A stretch of 9,783 nt of DNA. Origin: Phycisphaera sp. (GTDB lineage Bacteria > Planctomycetota > Phycisphaerae > Phycisphaerales > Phycisphaeraceae). Under the pieces are notes generated by a model that saw only the letters and a program-made list of their open reading frames with translations, made no database searches and was not told the origin of the DNA. The stretch is from the NCBI GenBank assembly GCA_029287335.1, contig JARFRI010000363.1:1-9783 (forward strand). The letters are read 5' to 3'. Made by a program: the position numbers and the translations under genes. Shown here piece by piece: positions 5,867 to 9,783 of this stretch (position 1 is its first letter; the number at the start of each line of letters is the position of its first letter).

Positions 5867-7003
5867 AATAATGGTCCATTCCAGCGCGGTGGGCAAGTCG
5901 CTAAGGTTCTTCGCCCCGGTCTTGGTCACCAAAATGTCGTCTTCGAGACGCACGCCGCCCTTCGCGCCCAGGTAGATACCCGGCTCGATCGTGATGACCT
6001 GGCCCGGTTCCAGCGGCGTATCGTGGTTGCCGATACCTGGCTGCTCGTGGACGAATAGGCCGATGCCGTGGCCAAGCGAGTGGACGAGTTTGTGCCCGTG
6101 CTTCTTGATCACTGTACGCGAGGCGTCATCGACAACTTTCAAAGGCACACCCGGGCCAATCGCGTCGATCCCCGCGTGCATCGCTTCTTCGACGACCTTA
6201 TAGATGTCGGCAATCGCCTTCTTTGGCTTGCCCATGTTCAACACGCGTGTCATGTCCGACACGTAGCCGTTGTACTTGGCACCCCAGTCCACGAGGATGT
6301 TGGAGTTCTTCTTGAGCTTCTGTCGGCCGGGAATCGCGTGGTTGTGGCTGGAGTGGCCGTCGAAGGCGACGATCGTATTGAACCCGATGCCGTCGGCACC
6401 GTGGCACTTCATGCGGTACTCAAGGAAGCCAGCGACCTCGACCTCGGTGATGCCGGGCTCGAGGATCTCACGCATTTCGGTGAACGCGATCTGCTGGATC
6501 TTGACCGCCTGATGGATGTTCTTGATCTCGCTGGCGTCTTTGATCGAGCGCTGGTAGAGCATCTTGTCGTCGTAGTCCTTGATCACCTTCGCACCGAATG
6601 CTTTGGCGATGGACTTTCGTTCGGGCACACGCAGGTACGGGGCCTGCACGCCGACCTGTTTCAGATTGCGACGCGAAAGGTGTCGCGCCGCGGCCTGTGC
6701 GAGGTTCTCGTTCTTGCCCTTGGCTTTACCCCGCATGACCGAGCGGATGTGCGGCGCCTCGTCGGGGATGTGGTCCTTGAAGCGCATGTCGGAGATCGCG
6801 GACAAACCCGAGCCCGTGGAGGGGACCCATAGCCAGGAGTCGTCGCCGATGAACCCGGTGAGGTACCGGATGTCGTTCGGGTTGGAGATGATCAGGCCGT
6901 CCATGTCGTCGGCCTGGAGCCGACTCTGGAGCTGCTTGACGCGGGCCGCAAGGTTCTTGGGAGCCGACGGTTTCTTTTTCGTTGTAGTTGCACGTTTTGC
7001 CAT
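5864..7003 (-). CDS. M24 family metallopeptidase (Xaa-Pro aminopeptidase/prolidase type)
   Basis: This 379-residue cytosolic enzyme is expected to cleave X-Pro bonds. Residues 20-150 are the creatinase-like N-terminal domain (MDGLIISNPNDIRYLTGF at 34-51). Residues 155-379 have the pita-bread fold with all five metal ligands visible: Asp239 (VDWGA), Asp250 (SDMTR), His312 (GHGIG), Glu340 (TIEPGIY) and Glu354 (RLEDD). The accessory histidines His222 (HNHAIPG) and His319 (FVHEQPG) are also present. The first 16 residues are a Lys/Arg-rich extension with no signal peptide. No Shine-Dalgarno sequence precedes the ATG; no better in-frame start was seen. It heads the peptidase-accB-accC set and diverges from the DUF1844 gene. 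PepP, PepQ and YpdF-type enzymes cannot be told apart by eye, so no symbol is given. Confidence 0.93.
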   Translation of the reverse strand: MAKRATTTKKKPSAPKNLAARVKQLQSRLQADDMDGLIISNPNDIRYLTGFIGDDSWLWVPSTGSGLSAISDMRFKDHIPDEAPHIRSVMRGKAKGKNENLAQAAARHLSRRNLKQVGVQAPYLRVPERKSIAKAFGAKVIKDYDDKMLYQRSIKDASEIKNIHQAVKIQQIAFTEMREILEPGITEVEVAGFLEYRMKCHGADGIGFNTIVAFDGHSSHNHAIPGRQKLKKNSNILVDWGAKYNGYVSDMTRVLNMGKPKKAIADIYKVVEEAMHAGIDAIGPGVPLKVVDDASRTVIKKHGHKLVHSLGHGIGLFVHEQPGIGNHDTPLEPGQVITIEPGIYLGAKGGVRLEDDILVTKTGAKNLSDLPTALEWTII

Positions 7004-7164
7004 GGCGGGGAGTGTATCGCAAGTCGAGGCCTCGCGGGGTGTTGTGAGTGGTTCTCAACAAATTCATGGTGATAAAATAGGATGATGCGCAGCTCGCCGC
7101 GCCGTGGCAAGGCCTCTATACTGCATAACTATTCTGCACCTGAAAACGAATCGATTGAACTGAT
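7004..7164. promoter_or_regulatory. Divergent promoter region between the peptidase and DUF1844 genes
   Basis: This 161-bp gap must hold start signals for both directions. On the plus strand there are two -10-like boxes, TAAAAT (7073-7078) and TATACT (7117-7122). TTCTCA (7052-7057) could be a poor -35 for the first, with a 15-bp spacer; the second has no -35. On the minus strand TACACT (7016-7011) is close to the peptidase start. An imperfect inverted repeat (TTGTGAG 7042-7048 with CTCAACAA 7054-7061) and a 10-bp palindrome CGAGGCCTCG (7025-7034) are possible operators but could be chance. Confidence 0.4.
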
Positions 7165-7614
7165 ATGAGTGACCAAGACCCCTCACCGATCCTGCACGTT
7201 GACGATGACTGGAAGGCCCAGGCCCAGGCCGAGAAGGCCAAGCTCGCTGAAAAAGAGAAGGCCGCCAAGCAGCAGGCCGCCGCTTCGGGCCCATCCGACA
7301 CCGCCGCACCAACCCAACGCACACCGGGCCAGATTCCGCCGGCCGACTTCACCACGCTGGTCAGCTCGATCGCAACCCAGGCCCTGTTCTCCATGGGCGC
7401 GATGCCCGACCCGCAGACCGGCCAACGCTACACGAACCTCGACATCGCCCGCCACCACATCGACTCGCTCAGCGTCGTTGAAGAGAAAACCAAAGGCAAC
7501 CTCACTGACGAAGAGACCAAGATGCTCGCGTCCACGCTCTACGAGCTGAGGCAAAGCTACGTGCAGATCGCCAATGCAAGTCGATCACCCGCAACCGGTG
7601 GGCCCAGTCAGTAA
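7165..7614 (+). CDS. DUF1844 family protein
   Basis: The protein has 149 residues. Residues 1-20 (MSDQDPSPILHVDDDWKAQA) and a charged Ala/Lys/Glu/Gln helix (20-42) lead into the DUF1844 core at about 59-138, with the recognisable PPADFTTLVSSIATQALFSM (59-78) and a C-terminal helical pair ending in LYELRQSYVQIA. It has no signal peptide or membrane helix, so it is probably cytosolic, although the hydrophobic LVSSIATQALFSMGA patch could pack against a partner. The family has no established function. The start is ATG 7165 with no strong ribosome-binding site. It is followed 106 bp later by sdhC on the same strand, so it may be the first gene of the sdh operon; an internal promoter in the gap is not excluded. 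Confidence 0.9.
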   Translation: MSDQDPSPILHVDDDWKAQAQAEKAKLAEKEKAAKQQAAASGPSDTAAPTQRTPGQIPPADFTTLVSSIATQALFSMGAMPDPQTGQRYTNLDIARHHIDSLSVVEEKTKGNLTDEETKMLASTLYELRQSYVQIANASRSPATGGPSQ

Positions 7615-7720
7615 CAAGTAGAACGAGCATCTCGCCCGCTACCAATGATCTAATTTTGCCTCGCAGGCCTTGAAGGCCATCCCACCAAAACAAACGCCAA
7701 AGACAAAAGAGACTACACCC

Positions 7721-8629
7721 GTGTCCGACACACCCCTGCCCGCCAAGGCCTCGCCTTTTGCCCGCTACCACTTCCTGCTCCGCCGGCTTCACTCGCTGTC
7801 AGGCATCCTGCCCGTCGGCTTGTTCGTGATCATGCACTTGTTCACCAACGCGCAGCTTCTCTGGGGACAGGAAGCGGGCCCCGAAGGCCACTCGCACTTC
7901 CAGCATGAAGTCGACTTCATCCACTCGATGCCCGCGCTGTTGTTCATCGAGATCGCGCTGTGGGGTTCGATCGGCTTCCATGCCGTCCTTGGCTTCTGGT
8001 ACACGTTCACCGGCAAACAGAACGTCCAGCACTACGCCTACAAAGACAACTGGCGATACACCCTCCAGCGCATCACCGGCATCGTCGCACTCATCTTCAT
8101 CTTCCTCCATATCGCGACATTGCGCTGGCGATGGGACATCTTCGGCTGGTTCACCCCCTTCTGGGCGCACGGCGGTGTCGTCGATGGCGAAACCATCGGC
8201 TACGACGTGCCGATGTCCATCCCTTACACCGCATACGCGTTGCAAGTCAGTTGGCTGGTCGTCGTGTTCTACTTCGTCGGCGTCATGTCGGTCGTCTACC
8301 ACTGGGCCAACGGCCTGTGGACCGCCGCGATCTCCTGGGGCATCACCACTAGCCAGGCAGCGATGAACCGCTGGGGCTACGCCTGCTTTGGCTTGTTCCT
8401 GGCGCTGACCGTCTTCTTCCTCGCCGCAATGGGCGGGGCGCTGAAGTACAACACCGTTGAAGACACAACAGACGAACAAAGAGTCGTCCTCGCAGTATCA
8501 ATCGACAACGATGAAGAGGCGGACAAACTGATAAAAGCCGTCGATTGGGACAACGTCAGCGAAGAACTGAAAAAAGAAGTCGCGGCCCTGATCACGATCG
8601 ATAAACCGTCTGAATCTGACCGCAAGTAA
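7721..8629 (+). CDS. sdhC: Succinate dehydrogenase cytochrome b558 subunit
   Basis: SdhC anchors succinate dehydrogenase in the membrane and passes electrons through two hemes b to quinone. From the GTG at 7721 the protein has 302 residues. It aligns by memory with Bacillus subtilis SdhC from the RRLHSLSG opening (21-28). Five membrane helices lie at about 26-48, 70-95, 113-134, 168-207 and 216-240. The four heme ligands correspond to His39 (VIMHLF), His87 (GFHAVLG), His130 (FLHIATL) and His194 (VYHWANGLW). This is the single-subunit, two-heme type B anchor, so no sdhD is expected. An in-frame TTG at 7670 is less likely because it would add a poorly placed 17-residue leader; AAGAG-like bases precede the GTG. 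Loops 1-2 and 3-4 are longer than in Bacillus. Residues 242-302 form an extra soluble acidic tail. sdhA starts 89 bp downstream. Confidence 0.95.
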   Translation: MSDTPLPAKASPFARYHFLLRRLHSLSGILPVGLFVIMHLFTNAQLLWGQEAGPEGHSHFQHEVDFIHSMPALLFIEIALWGSIGFHAVLGFWYTFTGKQNVQHYAYKDNWRYTLQRITGIVALIFIFLHIATLRWRWDIFGWFTPFWAHGGVVDGETIGYDVPMSIPYTAYALQVSWLVVVFYFVGVMSVVYHWANGLWTAAISWGITTSQAAMNRWGYACFGLFLALTVFFLAAMGGALKYNTVEDTTDEQRVVLAVSIDNDEEADKLIKAVDWDNVSEELKKEVAALITIDKPSESDRK

Positions 8630-8718
8630 TACGACGAATAAAATGAAGCGCCGAGGCTTGCCGCGCGAATCACAGTTTTCAAATACACGGCCACAATCAA
8701 GGCCTAGAGTAATCAACC

Positions 8719-9783
8719 ATGGCAGACACACCCAAAGTAATCATTGTTGGCGGAGGACTCGCAGGACTGGCCGCGGCGGTGCGCGTCGCGGAGTCCGGCG
8801 TTGCCGTCGAACTGTTCTCGATGGTCCCGGTCAAGCGCAGCCACAGCGTCTGCGCCCAAGGCGGCATCAACGCCTGCACCGAGCCCGTCCGCCAGGAAGG
8901 CTTCTCCGAGTGGGACCACTTCGACGAGACGCTCTACGGCGGGGACTTCATCAACCACCAGCCGCCCGTCTACGAGATGGCGTATGCCGCGCCGAAGATC
9001 ATCGACCTGCTCGACCGGATGGGCGTGCCGTTTAACCGAACGCCTGAAGGCTTCCTCGACCGCCGCTACTTCGGCGGCTCCGTCTTCCGACGCACGCACT
9101 ACACGGGTGCCTCAACCGGTCAACAACTGTTGTACGGCCTGGACGAACAGGTCCGCCGACGCGAGTCCGAGGGCCTGGTCAAGAAGCACGAGTTCTCCGA
9201 GTTCCTTTGGCCGATCGTCGATGACGACGGCGTCTGCCGAGGCATCGTCGCCCAAGACATGCGAAGCATGGAGATCAAAGCCTACAAGGGAGACGCGGTC
9301 GTCATGGCGACCGGTGGCTGCGGCCTGATCTACGGCAAGTCGACCATGTCTGTCATCTGCACCGGCGGCGCGGCCAGCCGCTGCTATCAGGCGGGCGCTT
9401 GGCTAGGCAACCCCGAGATGATCCAGGTCCACCCCACCGCGATCCCCGGCGAAGACAAGTGCCGACTCATGTCCGAATCCGCACGCGGCGAAGGCGGCCG
9501 CGTCTGGCTGCCCGGCATCAAGCAAGAGGATGGCACATGGAAGCCGCACCCCGACGCGGGCCGACACCCCAACGACATCCCCGAAGACGAACGCTACTAC
9601 GTCCTCGAGGAACTCTACCCCAACTACGGCCCGACCCGCCGACACGGCAACCTCGTCTCGCGCGATGTCGCGACACGCGGCATCTTCTTCGCCGTCCAAC
9701 AGGGCTTCGGCATCGGTGGCGGGCGTATGGCCTACCTTGATATCACGCACCTGCCCGCGGACACCAAAGAAAAACTTGCCGCG
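8719..9783 (+). CDS. sdhA: Succinate dehydrogenase flavoprotein subunit (3' end outside window)
   Basis: SdhA oxidises succinate to fumarate with covalently bound FAD, on the cytoplasmic face. The 355 visible residues run in frame to the window edge with no stop. The FAD-binding dinucleotide fold is KVIIVGGGLAGLAAAVRVAE (6-25). His42 in KRSHSVCAQGGIN is the expected FAD-linked histidine. QQLLYGLDEQVRR, VVMATGGCGLIYGKS (194-208), the substrate-site HPTAIPG (238-244) and SESARGEGGR (252-261, Arg256) are all present. Similarity is closest to the Bacillus/type-B subfamily. Between the RVW at 261-263 and RYYVLEELYP (292-301) there is a longer loop than in Bacillus, and PTRRH (305-309) is inserted before GNLVSRD. 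The ATG at 8719 leaves the normal N-terminus; its ribosome-binding site is weak. sdhB should follow beyond the window. Confidence 0.97.
   Translation, partial: MADTPKVIIVGGGLAGLAAAVRVAESGVAVELFSMVPVKRSHSVCAQGGINACTEPVRQEGFSEWDHFDETLYGGDFINHQPPVYEMAYAAPKIIDLLDRMGVPFNRTPEGFLDRRYFGGSVFRRTHYTGASTGQQLLYGLDEQVRRRESEGLVKKHEFSEFLWPIVDDDGVCRGIVAQDMRSMEIKAYKGDAVVMATGGCGLIYGKSTMSVICTGGAASRCYQAGAWLGNPEMIQVHPTAIPGEDKCRLMSESARGEGGRVWLPGIKQEDGTWKPHPDAGRHPNDIPEDERYYVLEELYPNYGPTRRHGNLVSRDVATRGIFFAVQQGFGIGGGRMAYLDITHLPADTKEKLAA

Noticed and set aside
7666..7678. Perfect dyad GGCCTTGAAGGCC before sdhC
   Set aside because: Six-bp arms with a 1-bp centre in GC-rich DNA can arise by chance and no known operator was recognised.
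7670..7720. TTG start extending SdhC by 17 residues
   Set aside because: It has no well-spaced ribosome-binding site, and Bacillus-type SdhC begins close to the RRLHS motif, consistent with GTG 7721.
8643..9035. Plus-strand open frame beginning between sdhC and sdhA
   Set aside because: It runs through the strongly supported sdhA frame out of phase and is Arg-rich, as GC-rich shadows are.

Overview
The window reads as a chromosomal segment of a GC-rich (roughly 60%) bacterium, most probably a planctomycete near Phycisphaerae. That assignment is an inference from gene content: a run of HflK/HflC-type genes, a DUF1844 protein with a planctomycete-style charged N-terminus, a Bacillus-type di-heme cytochrome b558 SdhC with its SdhA, and an accB-accC pair behind an M24 peptidase. 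No 16S, tRNA, mobile element or CRISPR is visible, so the taxonomy is not proven.

Left block (1-3189, plus strand): three consecutive SPFH/Band-7 membrane-protein genes. The first is cut by the window edge and only its HflK-like C-terminal part is present. An HflC-like protein follows 25 bp later, then a second HflK-like protein whose GTG start overlaps the previous stop by 4 bp. They look like one operon making a membrane ring or scaffold of the kind that controls the FtsH protease. FtsH itself is not in view.

Centre (3263-7003, minus strand): in transcription order, an M24 metallopeptidase (aminopeptidase P/prolidase family), accB (biotin carrier protein), accC (biotin carboxylase), and a small signal-peptide protein of unknown function that ends convergently with the SPFH operon. 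AccB and AccC together make the biotin-carboxylation half of acetyl-CoA carboxylase, the entry step of fatty-acid synthesis. Both intergenic gaps around accB contain an inverted pair of 7-bp-period repeat arrays. The two gaps use different heptamers, and the arrays touch the accC start, the accB ribosome-binding site and the peptidase stop. This is the least ordinary part of the window.

Right block (7165-9783, plus strand): a DUF1844 protein, sdhC and the first 355 codons of sdhA, diverging from the peptidase across a 161-bp promoter-bearing gap. SdhC has the four heme-ligand histidines of the one-subunit, two-heme membrane anchor, so the enzyme is a type-B succinate:quinone oxidoreductase, with sdhB expected just past the right edge. 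SdhC carries an unusual soluble acidic C-terminal tail of about 60 residues.

Most of the window is ordinary housekeeping. No complete novel system is evident. The observations worth following are the heptad arrays, the triple SPFH operon and the SdhC tail.
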